Origin: Malachius bipustulatus | Taxonomy: Eukaryota > Arthropoda > Insecta > Coleoptera > Melyridae | Assembly: GCA_910589415.1 (NCBI GenBank) | Contig: OU342639.1 | Span: 19,352,268 to 19,416,267, forward strand | Reading direction: 5' to 3' | DNA length: 64,000 nt | In this document: positions 49,506 through 61,700 of the stretch, piece after piece | How the letters are laid out: every line of letters starts with the position of its first letter | How positions within the stretch are numbered: the stretch's first letter is position 1 | The notes under the pieces: model-generated | Database searches by the model: none | What the model was told of the DNA's origin: nothing | What the model saw: the letters and a program-made list of their open reading frames with translations, nothing else | Position numbers and translations under genes: made by a program

Positions 49506-49843
49506 CATAGTTCATAATCATTTTAAATTATGGTCATTGTTACTTGAATTTGCAAAAAAAAAGTTTAAAAATTTCATCGTTCAGCCCACAATCACCGACT
49601 CGAATGAGTTGGAACATCCTATATAATACACTTTATTTCACCAGTCAAAAGCGTAATAAGAAGCATTATTTTGGATCATTCAAAGCACTCGTTTTCAGAT
49701 AATAAGAAACTGATTACGAGTAATTAAAAACAAATCTTATTGCGATACATCAGTCTGCACTGGACTGGAATGGTGCCAATTTTTGTGTAATGTAATTTTT
49801 CATGATTCTTTAGAGTGTAATAATAGCCCATATACTGCATATA

Positions 49844-50569
49844 CAATGTGGTGATAAAGTTTGGAACAATATTCATAATAATATTAATAATTTTATAATA
49901 ATAACAATGATAATAATGATTATATTTTTCACTTTGCCAAGTTTTTTATTATGACGTCATCTATTTGTCAAATATGACGTCATCGCTTTTTTTTTAAATG
50001 ACAACTGCAATTTTTTTTCACGTTTTCCAAGAGATCTCCTTAACGTTCAAATCATGACATAAAGAAACTTACATAACGATTTTAAAAAAAAAAATGCATT
50101 TTTTTTCAAAAAATGCACCGTGATAAAATAAGATCATTTTTATTATTTTGGTACGTTGCTATTGTTACAAAATGAAAAATTGAATGAAACTAAAAAGTTG
50201 CTATCTCAACTTGTGGATATTTGGTGTCATTTTTATCAATTTCTGTGTTATCAGACACTTATCTTGTACTAATCTTTTTTAATAATAATAATAATAATTT
50301 TTTTCAAGAAATATCGTTATGCAAGGTACCAATTTTTTATGTCATGATTTGACCGATTAGGAGATCTCTTGGAAAACGTGAAAAAAATTGCAGTTGTCAT
50401 TAAAAAAAAGCAATAACGTCATATTTGACAAATAGATGACGTCATAATAAAAAAGTATACGTCATAGCTTGACAAAGTGAAAAATATAATCATTATTATC
50501 ATTTGTTATTTGTATAAAATTATTATTATTATTATTATGAATATTGTTCCAAACTTTATCACCACGTTG
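49844..50569. mobile_element. Foldback element, 726 bp, family B, with TGACGTCA sites
   Basis: The termini CAATGTGGTGATAAAGTTTGG and inverted CAACGTGGTGATAAAGTTTGG are flanked by TA on both sides (49842-49843, 50570-50571). Arms pair through TATTTTTCACTTTGCCAAG, GACGTCATCTATTTGTCAAA and GAGATCTCCT blocks; the loop is around 50120-50280. TGACGTCA palindromes stand at 49952-49959, 49975-49982 and 50437-50444. ATT/AAT simple repeats occur in both arms. Non-coding; TA flanks suggest Tc1/mariner-type mobilisation. Confidence 0.85.
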
Positions 50570-50571
50570 TA

Positions 50572-50953
50572 TATGTATATTCACACTTCAGATAGTCCTT
50601 TTAAAGGTAATTTAAATTTTATCAGTATGAAATTGAAAAAAAAAACTTTTGGCTATGATTTCGTGTTTATAAGGCACAAGAAGTTTTGCAGAACGAGAGC
50701 CCCCTAACAAAAGTGGCATCGCGCACCGCAGCCATTGCCGCTCGATGCAGATGCTATCGGCATATGTAGTTACAATCCCCTCCAACAGCAGGTCTCATGT
50801 GACTGCACCCTCTTCGACGTGGGAGCCGAAAACGAAATCGCAAATGTTGCCCGAAACTTCTTAAAAAAATTGGATAAATCAAACAATTTGCTGTGACAAT
50901 AATAATTGTTGTTCTAGCAAGATGTACTTGGAGAGTATTTATCGAAGCAGAAG
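50572..50953. other. No gene recognised
   Basis: About 380 bp between the foldback and the mariner-like element. The section 50690-50850 is GC-richer and gives an 81-codon minus-strand frame (50754-50999) without recognisable domains. Confidence 0.4.
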
Positions 50954-51059
50954 TACTAGGTGGCGCAAAAGTCATGCGCCTATCGAAAGTCACTGTCATT
51001 TTATTTTTAGTTAGTTCACATATTTCTCTGTAGTTTTATGACAACTTCAAAGTAGAGGC

Positions 51060-51950
51060 ATGGGAATACTGAATTCATACACACAGCAAGAATTGAAAAA
51101 TTTTAGTGCCAAAACAATTCGTCAATTACCTATGGCGACTCAGCGAACTTTTTTTTATCGAAAATATGGTCCACGTCCGATTCCAAATCCGAGTACAACA
51201 CGAAAAATTGTTAGACGAAGCAGGCGGTAGCTCAGTGGGTTAGAGTGTCGCGTCGTGGTTGTTTGTGTTCGTCTATTCAACTATTGGTATAATAATATTG
51301 CGTCTGGGTAGAATTAGCTAGAAATCGAAGCCCAAATTACAAGATTAGACAAAGTCGTAAGTTGAACGAATTTGTCTAATCTACATAGTTAAGATCGATG
51401 TTCCCTCCTTGAAAAAAAAAACATTTTTACACGACTCGAGGAAATAGGGACTGAGGGCGAAGCTACGCGTTCTGAAAAGCCTCACACGAGCCGGTCAAGA
51501 GGTAATATTGACCTATTTGGAGAAGATGTTAAGTCACATTGTAGGTATAAATAGGCACAGTAAAGCGATCAGCGCAATTAGGCATTTCCACAAAACCATC
51601 GCTACTCTGGCGTTCTGGCGACTAATATCCAGCGAATCATTGATGAAACTCCTCTAGATGCGCCCAATGTGACTGTATGGTGCGCCGTCACAGCAAGCAG
51701 GGTGACTGGTTCGTATTTTTTTCGAAGATGGTCTCGGTCGCATTCTTGAAGGATCGTGTCTACACGTGAATCGATCACAGACTCTGGAAGTTCTCAAGAC
51801 CAATAAAGCAAGAAATTGCTAAGAAACAGGTCGACTTGTGAACAAGTACCATGAAAAATGAGCTAAAAAGAGCTCGTTCTTACATCGCCGTTGGAGGTGG
51901 GCGTTTGGTTTTGACATCATCTTCACAATTCATGTAACATTAATTCGAAG
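51060..51950 (+). pseudogene. Mariner-like transposase, SINE-interrupted and internally deleted
   Basis: From ATG at 51060 an open frame reads YTQQELKNFSAKTIRQL, MATQRTFFYRKYGPRPIP and TTRKIVRR, matching the N-terminal helix-turn-helix of a widespread insect Tc1/mariner-superfamily transposase (usual text 'ATQRAFRRKFG...P...TI..W'). A SINE splits it at 51219-51422. Text resumes with FEEIGTEGEA, KRSAQLGIS and TNIQRIIDE, then jumps to DAPNVTVWCAVTASRVTG and YFFEDG, and ends with LKRARSYIAVGGGRL near 51900, the usual C-terminus. The blocks with the first catalytic Asp (DEAHF) and the third acidic residue are missing; stops and shifts abound. It cannot make an active enzyme. Confidence 0.85.
51219..51422 (+). 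mobile_element. tRNA-derived SINE inserted in the mariner transposase
   Basis: The head GGCGGTAGCTCAGTGGGTTA carries a perfect A box (TAGCTCAGTGG, 51228-51238); a degenerate B box, GTTCGTCTATTC, is at 51267-51278. The 3' part has a perfect 12-bp stem, AGATTAGACAAA at 51342-51353 with its inverse at 51371-51382, and the element ends in A10 (51412-51421). Imperfect target duplications ATTGTTAGACGA (51207-51218) and ATTTTTACACGA (51423-51434) flank it. This is the layout of a LINE-mobilised SINE of about 200 bp. Confidence 0.8.
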
Positions 51951-52022
51951 CTTCCGATAAATCTTTGCAATATATTAAATTTGTGTGTTTTAATCAGGGC
52001 ATAACTTTTGCGCCAACAAGTA

Positions 52023-53374
52023 TAATGCCAGATTGTAATTAATCTCGAACAATATGTCAAAGGTTCAAAGATCAAATGAGCTGCCGTAGAAATCAAAAGT
52101 TCGGTAAGGAAATCTAAGAGATGTCAGTCAAAAAGGTAAAACTCAAAAAGGAATGTTAAAAGTGGGCAAAATTGATTAAGAATTGCGGTCGAAGTCACGG
52201 GGGTTCATAATATGCTTCAAGTCGATGCTTCATCCTGAATTTTGATTCCTTGTAATTGAAAACCCACGCAGATATGACGTTACGTTGATACGTTATGACG
52301 CAATTCAGCCTGCACACTTCACGAATTGGGAAAAGCTTGATCATAGCGTCACAGTGCAGTTTGAGATTAATATCAAAAATAAATTAATAAATAAATTAAT
52401 TTTAATTACACGAGCCAAGCGCTCTAATATGTTATCGAAATTTCATCCGAGCTTTGATGACCACGTAGTTTTGGACAGCAGCCTGGTGGGTTTAATAAAG
52501 TCGGGAATATCGTAGACCTTCGATTAGGGTACCGATCGTGGTCCTCATGTATATGCAAACCCAATTAATTCGCGATCCAATGTAATAATTAATTTGAGCT
52601 TGATAAATTCATTCAGTGATAACAAGAGCTTTAAATAGCAGTAGATGATAGACCGGCGAAACGAACCATGCGTGACAAGTACTAATAGGTAATAATAATA
52701 ACTTTTGGCAGCTCTGATGTGTGTTATTAAGGCACATTTCACGCTGTAGGTACGCGACGGCGACAGTAGAGTATTAGCGGGAATCTGAACCTGGTAGTGT
52801 GCAGTTGTAGAAGAGAAACCCGATTACCCATATTGCGTTACAATTGCAAACTTGTACCTTGTTCTCTTTCAATTTGCAGCTCGCTGTTCGCTCGGCTTTC
52901 TAGCTCTGGTTTAGGTTTAGCTGTACCTGGAGAGCGCGAACTTGACGCCGAGGCTAATGTTATGTCAATGGGCCCTCTAATTAGAAGAACATCTACATAT
53001 CAAATTAACCTTTCCTCAACAAGGAACAACATCATTATTATATGATGACATTATTACTTAGTAGGTAAATGCGATACTACCCATAACTCAGTTAGTTATT
53101 CCAGTCGCCTAGTCTATGTCTAACCGCAATAATCACCGCATAACAAACGGTTTTGTAACTGCAGCAAATTCAGACACACGGTCTATCCACGTCATTTAAC
53201 AACGATGAGAATTTAATAGGAACATATGTTCTTCACCGAAATGCTTGCTTATTAACTCTAATAACATTGAAACGGATTATAAATTACCAATAATTAGCTT
53301 ATTTTCATGGAAAGCTGGGATTTTTTCTTTATATAAATTTTTCTGAAAAACAGATTCACTTTCGGTTAAGGGAC
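52023..53374. other. No gene recognised
   Basis: A more GC-balanced interval at 52750-52980 has an 82-codon plus-strand frame (52797-53045) and a TTTCAATTTGCAG acceptor-like sequence at 52867-52879, but no recognisable domain and no donor that would complete an exon. The rest is AT-rich. Confidence 0.4.
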
Positions 53375-54885
53375 CTACCGAAGAGCCTTGTCAACATAAA
53401 CACCCAGAAACTTCACACTGGGTGTTGTGTAGTCATCCGTGTGTGTGCGGAGAGTAAATAGAGCTCTAACAGATTTCTCAGTGTTCAGCTTCAACTTGTT
53501 GTTCCGAAACCATTTTTCGGCAAGTGTGCCAGCCTTTTCACTGAGCTCAAGAGCATCACAGAGTTTATCCTGAGCAATCGAAATGCTTGTATCGTCAGCA
53601 AACAACAAAAGAAAGTACTTTTGAAGCAGTAAGGGGAGGTCATTTATGTATACAAGAAACAGCAGTGGTCCCATGACTGACCCCTGTGGATCTCCTACAT
53701 TGCAAAGTCTCTTCTGCGAGCATTCTCCATTGACACAAACGTATTGATATCTATTTCGCAGGTAGGATCGAAGCAGTGCCAGGCTGTTCACATCACAACC
53801 ATATCTGTCAAGCTTTTCAAGAAGCTTATCATGGGGTGCACAGTCGAAAGCCTTTGAAATATCCAAAAATAAGGAAAAGGCATATTCTCCCGATTCAAAA
53901 CACTCCAAAGCAAAATTTACAAAACTTACCAATGCATCAGCCGTAGATCGATCCCTTCTAAAGACGAACTGACTGGGGCTGTAGACAACAGCTTCGAAAT
54001 ATGAGGTTAATTTGCCAATGACAGGGATAAGAGAGATGGGTCTGTAGTTTGTGACATCCTGTCTGTTTCCTTTTTTATACAGTGGGATAACCTTAGAAAT
54101 CTTATAACTGTCCGGAAAATAATTACTACTGATACAGGTATTGGTAAGCTCGGTCAAAGGAGCAAGAAGAACCTCAATGTTATTTTTAACAATAAATGTA
54201 GATAATCAGTAGGCGTCTGTGGATCTACTACTCTTAAGCAAACCAACCACCTCACCAACTTCACACTGTGTTACATTTCTGAAGAAAAAATCACCTGGAC
54301 ACTCAGTCCCCATATCGGCAGAAGGGTCACAATCATCACGCAAGGATCGTGTCAGCTGCCTAGGAATGGAAATAAAGTAATCATTGAATCTGACTTTAAC
54401 ATAAGACGATAGTCACTCCTAGCTTTATTTCTCAAAACCGTAAGTTGTTCATTTCTGGTTGTGTTGTACAAGGAATTATACAAAATTAATTTGTCGCGGA
54501 ATTTATTTAGTTCGTCATTGAACCAAACCACTCCTGCATCCCTCACCGACGACCTGCACACTCTCTCAGGAAAAGCCGCCCTAAACGAATCAGTCAGAGA
54601 CCCAATAAACGAGTTAAAATTATTTTCAATACTCACCTCGTCCTGCCCCAGAAAAGACCACGACGTACGCGCCAATATTTCACGAAAAGAATGCAGGCCT
54701 CTGTCGGCAATTGGTCTGCATCTAAATTCGCAATCATTACGCGCGGAATCTCTACCAGTATCAACGTCTACGTCAATAGACAGGATAACTGCTTGATGAT
54801 GATCGGAGAACTCAACAGGACTCACCCTGCAAAACAAACTTTCATAACTGAAATTCACGAAAATATTGTCGAGACAGCTTAAACA
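53375..54885 (-). pseudogene. Non-LTR retrotransposon: endonuclease end, linker and RT
   Basis: Reading from 54885 downwards: CLDNIFVNFSYE and EFSDHHQAVILS, the SDH motif at the end of the apurinic-type endonuclease; then VVWFNDELNKFRDKLILYNS, the linker (frame 54352-54858, 168 codons). After a frameshift near 54370 and a stop near 54210 comes the RT frame 53375-54157 (260 codons): NYRPISL at residues 37-43, LDISKAFD 98-105, PQGS 157-160 (usual GVPQGS here GDPQGS), INDLP 171-175, FADD 186-189 and FLGVYVD 250-256. About 15 residues are missing after IPVIGKL (residue 50). It is of the Jockey/CR1 type. It lacks the 5' start and, unusually, also the 3' end after the RT thumb. Confidence 0.9.
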
Positions 54886-57800
54886 GCTTATACAGTTAGT
54901 TTAGCTTTGGGTAATAAGCTCTTTAAGCTCTTTGGTCACAGAGTCTTAATAAGTGTAAAATTTACCAAAAAATTGAACCAAAGTTTGATCAGAACTGCCC
55001 GAATCTATCAAGACCTTAGTAACAAATTTTGTTCACATCATGAGGAAACTTTTTGATGGATTGGAATGTAAAGTGATGGTCAAATCTTATTTTTCATGGA
55101 TTTAACTAATACGACTGTTTCCTACGTCGTAAATTTAATTTTAGCATATAAGTTGAGGGTCCAAACTCCATGATTTCATAATTAGGTACACCGTAATCTA
55201 AAGAATTCTTTGGTGCTTACCAGATTCAAATTGTATCAACGAATCTTTATTTTGATGTGCTGAGCGAAGAATGAGCAGGCTTCAGAATCAAAGATTCCAA
55301 TACTCAGTGAATGTGCAAAAAAGTCATAAATGATAGGATTGACTTATCTGCCTTAATCTTCTTGTTAGGACTTGTTGATATAGGGTGTAAGTAGCTAATC
55401 GACTAAAAGATAATCTTGTGTAAAAATGTGATCAAATCAACCAATAATAATTATAGACGTACGTTTCGGGGTGAAAATTGTCTTTAATGTTGGGAGAACG
55501 TTGTGATGAGAAGGCACAAGTGTATTTGAGTGGACGATATTATCTTGTCGAGAAGTAAACGAATTACATAGTAATTTGTTGTAACCGGACTTTGGCTTGA
55601 TCAATAGGAGCTAGAACGAAAGAGTAATGTTGGAAAATTAGATTGAAACTAATCCCGGATCAAACGGCAGTGATCAATTCGGGTATTACATGACATACGG
55701 GACGGGATTTAGAACCAGTGCCGTTGAAGTGACAGAAATTTGTCCCATAAACCCTATGATTGATTCTATTAGACGCGTTCCGTATGTTATACTCGAACTG
55801 CCGTTAATGCCGGTTGTTAACAATACGCCTGATTACTTAATGCGAAATGACGAGACGTTTTAATCCACTCATCTGCATCGATGTTGACAAATGTTCAGAC
55901 TAATCGCTCTGCTACCGGAGCCGAATCGATACTAAACAGCCCCCGCGATTCGTTATGATTATTATTATTATTATTATCTGCGCCGCTACTGATCCAGTAA
56001 ACACCAACAAATTCGGGATCTAAATCCAGAAATGAAACAGAGCTGAAAAGCGAGATTTTGCCTTTTGAAACTTGAGAACTTTGATGAGATTTTTTTCTTT
56101 TATTATAGAAAGGATTAAAGTATTGTAATGGCGATAAAATTCGATGCGAGACTTCCAACGAACGCTTTTATTATTGTCGCGGTGCAATTGAAAACGAGCT
56201 CCTGTAGAGAAGTAGATCATGCGATTTTAATTTCTAAACGTATTGACAATTACTTCTAACTGAAAAGTAAAGGCGACATGGAAATTCAAAAGAAGATCAG
56301 ACTTTTTACTTCTTTTGATTTTGTAAATTTGTTTGAGAACAAAAATTGTCACTTTCCGCCTGTTGAGGCAGGCTTTTCGCTCTCAATGCTGGAATAATAA
56401 TAAATAGTAAACACTCTCGTATAGTAATGAAATTTCATAAAAACAAGTAATTTTATTCTGGATATAATATAATGAGAATCTGGAAGGATCCTGGAAGAGG
56501 TAGCTTATAGAAGATATTATAGGTACCATTTATATTGTTATAAAGTGAAGTACGATACTTCAGCAAGATTTTTTTTTATTAAAAGGTCAAGAAATATTCC
56601 CTAGACGACTAGCGTGGAAGTCTATTATCTTTGCATAAGGTTGAAGTCGAGAATGTTTGAGAGATGTTCCTTGTTTTTACTACGCTGCATCTATTCAGGA
56701 AGCTATTAAGGTTGGAGTTGGATCTGACTCGAAGTACCATATAAATGAGGTTATACACATTTAAATTTTCGTTACGTATTTTCGTTGTCCAGAACTGACC
56801 ACCCTGACCCAAACCGAATGATCGATGTAGCTGGGCCACTATGATATATTATACCAAATGACTCTTGAAATTTTCGATCCCTGGCTATTAATCAGCATGG
56901 CGGAAATCATACATATAATCATCTATCTACATAATACATCTTGAATCGCTTAAGCAGAAAATACCTGCTGGATATAGTGTATGAATTTACCTGTATATAG
57001 GTACTGAACTGCATATTATGTGAAATTTGCCGTGTCAATTATTATTACTTGTTTGCAAATTTCGATTACTTACGGGAATTGAATGATTAATTTTGCAAAT
57101 ATTTATAAATTAGTCGGTCAACATACTCTAATGCTAATTATTTCAGGCAATATGAAACAAATGTAGAAATCCGATATTACAGAGAAACGAGGTTTCCCCG
57201 CTATGAGCTCTATACTACGTCTCTAAAGCTTTGATTTTAAAATGTAACTGAAACGCGGAAAAAGTATCTCTGCCGATTTATTCTCGTTAATTAAATTCTT
57301 TTCTCCAATTAACGAGGCCAATTTTAAATGATCTGCATGTGTGTGTACTGTTAAATTTTCTAAACATTTCGTTTGCGAAAAATATAGGTAAACGAAAGCA
57401 TAAAAGTTCGTTTTTTATTGAGAATTATTTTTATCAATCAATTGTTTTGGTATTGGAGTTCATCGATTTGATTGTTTTGTTCTAAAAAATCAAATCATTT
57501 CAACATCGCTGTCGTTATTAAAAGTAATTAATTATTTAATTACGAAATGAAAACACAAACGATTTATTAATTAAGCTGATAATAATCAGAGGGATAATTA
57601 GAAAATCCGTTCTTTTTGTTTTTTTTTCATTGAAAAAGTAGATTTCAACCAATTTTTGAAATTAATCTATATTTGAAAATATCACATTCACATTACTAAT
57701 TTACCTACAAGTGCGTGAGTTAGATTCTGTCAATCTCTTTGGGTTTCAGCAAAAACGATTAAAACAATACATAAGATAATCCGTTCGGTGTGGCTCACGG

Positions 57801-58522
57801 TTGCCGGCCTTGTAGGGACAAGGCTTTAAAGCAGGGCATTAAGGGTGATGGTTAGAAAATCATTACTTAAGTCAAGAACTATACCCGTTCAATTTTTAAT
57901 TATTTTATTTATCATATATTATAGCAGCTAAGCACCTTCTTCGTCCGCTCAGTCGAGGTAAGTGCTATCTTTCTGTAATTACGTCTAGTTATCGCGACAC
58001 CGGTGGGTGGTGAGGTCAAGATGGGTGACAAAACTTTTCATGCTTATATTTAATTAATTTTTAATCATTGCTACTATTCATTTTACTATTATTTTATTAT
58101 TCTATTATTTATGGTGGAACCTCGAGAGTATTGGAAGTTAGTGATTTAGTGATTTCGTATTTTTATTTGTTAGATCACGCGAAGTGTTCGAATAACTTAT
58201 TGCGACACCATGCACTCTCGAGGATTCACGCTGCTTTGTTCCAGAGTGTGTTCTGAGTTCCTTGGACTTATTTTAAAGGAGTTCGCCTTTTTTCCTAGAT
58301 GCCCTTTGCCAACCGGAAGACTTGGGTTTTGACTCAAAAGATCTTGCGATGACTTTGTAAAGAAAACCTTTAAATCAAGTTTCAGAGTAAGAATATTTTT
58401 GGGGTTAACGTCACAACTAGTAACAACTATATAAGTAAGCAAAGTATATTTGCTGTCCTTGAACGATTGAACAATGATAATTACAGGTCACTCTTCATAT
58501 TGACACAGTCTAGTTGCTATTG
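54886..58522. other. No gene recognised; possible conserved non-coding tract
   Basis: The interval 55590-55900 is more GC-balanced and contains a CCTATGATTGATTCTATTA stretch with a TGATTGAT box typical of PBC/Hox-type sites, which might mark an enhancer but is not proof. An (ATT)7 microsatellite lies at 55958-55978. A candidate micro-exon is at 57925-57957. No coding region was recognised. Confidence 0.4.
57925..57957 (+). other. Candidate 33-nt micro-exon
   Basis: Preceded by a T-rich tract ending in TATTATAG and followed by a near-ideal donor, GAG/GTAAGTGC at 57955-57965. The 33 nt are a multiple of three and two of three frames are open (QLSTFFVRSVE or, shifted, AKHLLRPLSR). No partner exon was found. 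Chance occurrence is quite possible. Confidence 0.2.
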
Positions 58523-58773
58523 AGGAGCATAGAACTCCATTAATTGTCAAAGCACTTTAGACTTCTTCCAGCCCCCCCAAAGGCAATAACTCTACAATAC
58601 AAGTGGATTGGAAACGAGTGCTGCTGGTTTTTAATTTTAATTCCGACAAGGAGCATAGAACTCCATTAATTGTCAAAGTACTCTGGACTTCCAGCTCCCC
58701 CAAAGGCGTTAACTCTACAATACAAGTGGATTGGAAGCGAGTGCTGCTGGTTTTCCATTTTTTATTCCGACAA
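58523..58773. repeat. Tandem duplication, two copies of about 126 bp
   Basis: Unit 1 (58523-58648) and unit 2 (58649-58773) both run from AGGAGCATAGAACTCCATTA through CTCTACAATACAAGTGGATT to ATTCCGACAA. They differ at several positions and by small indels (for example AGCACTTTAGACTTCTTCC versus AGTACTCTGGACTTCC). Each unit begins with the short palindrome GGAG-CATAGAA-CTCC. No coding frame is shared between them. Confidence 0.95.
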
Positions 58774-61700
58774 TATGACTGAATGTCGAAGTGTGATTCA
58801 CTCTAACTGGTGCCTTTTCTTTTATTATTTAACAATTTGAGCTGTGATTGACTTATATGCGCGATTGTGCGTCTATTATCTTACGGCATGAGCAACAGGA
58901 TAACGAAGTTTTATTCACTAGTCGTCGAGAGAGGTAATACTTTGGATAACAATTACATTTATTATATATTGTTTCTTGATTTTTAATCAAGTATATGATC
59001 TGATCTGATAATATATTGCAATGCTTAACCCAGTTAAACTCTCAACAATTTGTTCAATTTATTAAGTTTGAAAATGGAATTCAGTATCATATACATACAT
59101 GTATAAAATCTAAAATTGGAGAAGATCAGAAGAACTTTTCCAGAGAAAATAAAGTTTATCCATTTCTCACATATATGAATGATAGAAGTCTTTCACATTC
59201 AATGAATCGTTCGATCTGTCGTGTGAAATAGGTCACATTACATGCTTGTTGCACAATGTGCCATTTTATATTGGATGATGCATACGTATAAATGCACCAC
59301 TTTAATATTAAAAGGGATAATATTAAAGTTTAATATCGAGAGCCTGGTGAAAACTTGAACCGGTCCGCTTTCATTTCAACCTAAATGGTATAATATAATG
59401 TATTATTGAAAGCCGCACTGACATTCTTTGTGCTATCTATAAAGCATTCTACATTTTCCTTCGCATTCGATTCAAGAAGAACCGCGGGCATTGTCAAGAA
59501 AGCGACTAAGCTGCAACGAAAAGGACTTGATATGTCTTTTAACGTCCCGGTAGCCAGTTCTTCTCATTGATTCTATTTGAAAACTCTTGGGTATCATATT
59601 TTTATAAATTCTCCGGAAGACATTCGTATTTTTCTATCAAACTTACAAATGGTCACAGATACACACTTAGCTTAATTGTCTTGAATTTTTGAGAACATTT
59701 TCAATGACAATTTTATAGGATAGGTATAAGTCTTTAAAGGGAAATTTAAAAAATCTGGAATTATTTCAGATTTTTATATTATCTGGAAATTTATTAAAGG
59801 CAGGGTAAGAGTTCTATTGATTTTCAGCATCAGATATTCCGGTAGTGATTGAATTTGATAAATTAATATTAAACAATAGAGAGAATTTTACACCTGAAAG
59901 ATTTATATTTTATCGAGTCCACTGGGATTACCATTCGGTCTTTTTCCATTCAAATTTGTTCGAGGACTTCATAAAGCATCATAAGAATGAGAAAATATAT
60001 ATAAAACTTTGTTTACCGGAATGGAGTTTACCGAGAACAAATTTAAATGGAAAGTTTTCGCAATAAACTACTTTATTTAACATCGAAATCTTTAATATTC
60101 AAACCCTTGAATTTCAAATCCTTGTGTTGACTTTGAGAGTGCTATAAAACTTTTTATCCTTTATTTAAAATATTTCTTCATGTATTCTTAAATTTCACCT
60201 TTGTTCTTTAGCTACCTATATTATATTAAAAGATAACTGAGAGCGATTTTTTATAATTGTTTTAAAACTTCACATAAATACCAAAGATGTTGTAATATCT
60301 TTGATATTGCACAGGGGAGCGTAAAAATACAAAATGTGTTAAATTTTTTTTTAAATTATCAGTTATAGACAATCTTAGAACATAATCAATTGAATATAGT
60401 TTGACCTCGATCTAGCCGAGTTTGATTCAAAGACTGTTCATCTGTGAAAGCGCAATGAAAAAAAATATATAGCAATTCTTATCCCTTATTACAATAATTA
60501 AAACAAGGATCCAAATATTATATTATTTTTCTCGATTCTATATAAATGTACATTAAGAAAGTACATACCTAATCACGCTTACATTTTTTCGTTATTTTCT
60601 TTTATAGCCTACCAAGTTCCTGCAGTATTCATGTCGTCGCCATGGAATCCTTTCAAGGATCGTCTGATAGTTCAAGGATGCGAGAAGTGTAACGGGATAC
60701 AAATTCTCTTAGGTTATCTCTTCGTGAGAGGATAAGGCATTTCTTTAGGAGAACTTCATGTCACGCTCACAGAATTAGCCCTTGCAGGACAGTAGTTAAG
60801 TCAGGACTTCATGGCTTCCGGAGTTGATTCGTTGGCTTATCTGGCAAGAATCCTGCAAACGTATATAAATTCGAAGTATTTTTTTTACTTCGAGTTACTG
60901 ACTACTCGGGTTATTTTTCATGATATTTAAGCGAGGAGTGTCTTTTTTCGTTGCAGGTTCAAACTTGACGGATTAACAAGTGGTTAAGATTGCATAAAAC
61001 TGTATACTGTAAAAGTTATTGAAAATAAAAGTAAATAATATACACAGTGTTTTGAAACATGTGTCGAAAAATGAAAGGTTTGATTCCCTTCCTCGTTCCA
61101 AGAAAAACATTTCTATTAAAATGGGTCCGTAAATTTACCGTTTTCGAAATAATACAGGGTGTCAAATAATTATTTTTTGTTATTTGACGATGTCTCAGGA
61201 ACCGTTTGAGATACAGAACCTAGTTTTTGTACACATCTTGTCATTATTATTATCTTATTTTTGCGGCCTAATTAATTCTTTTATGTGGCGGAGACACAAA
61301 TCATAAAAAAAAATTAGGCATACAATACAAGTAATATTTTATCCAGAATAAAACATGTACCTACCCACTTTTATGAACTTTTATGATTTTTTTATTTTAT
61401 ATTTTATGCTGTTTTCGAAAACAGTTCACATTAAAGGTTTTGACCAAGAGCACCTTTTCTTATAAAGAATACAATGACAGTCTAAAATGTGCTTTCACAA
61501 TGCCAATGATCAATGATCAATGAAATCACAATGACGTCGCCCCTGGTCCCGGCTCCCACTCCATTCGGAGCCAGCGGCCTTGGCAGGGGCGCTGATAGTT
61601 TGCGGAGGTTTTGCGAAAACATGCTTCACAGGAAAAGAATTTGATCTTGCGGTTTGCTTTATCCTGGTGTTGAGGCGGAGAAGCAAAGGAACAATGTTCC

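Larger units (their letters stand above)
50956..52020 (+). mobile_element. Tc1/mariner-type transposon with TA target duplication
   Basis: Inverted ends CTAGGTGGCGCAAAAGTCAT and, reversed, CTTGTTGGCGCAAAAGTTAT are flanked by TA at 50954-50955 and 52021-52022. Between them lies a ruined transposase (51060-51950) interrupted by a SINE. The full structure (ends, TA, transposase in the expected orientation) is preserved, though it is only about 860 bp without the SINE and has lost the centre of the transposase. Confidence 0.85.
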
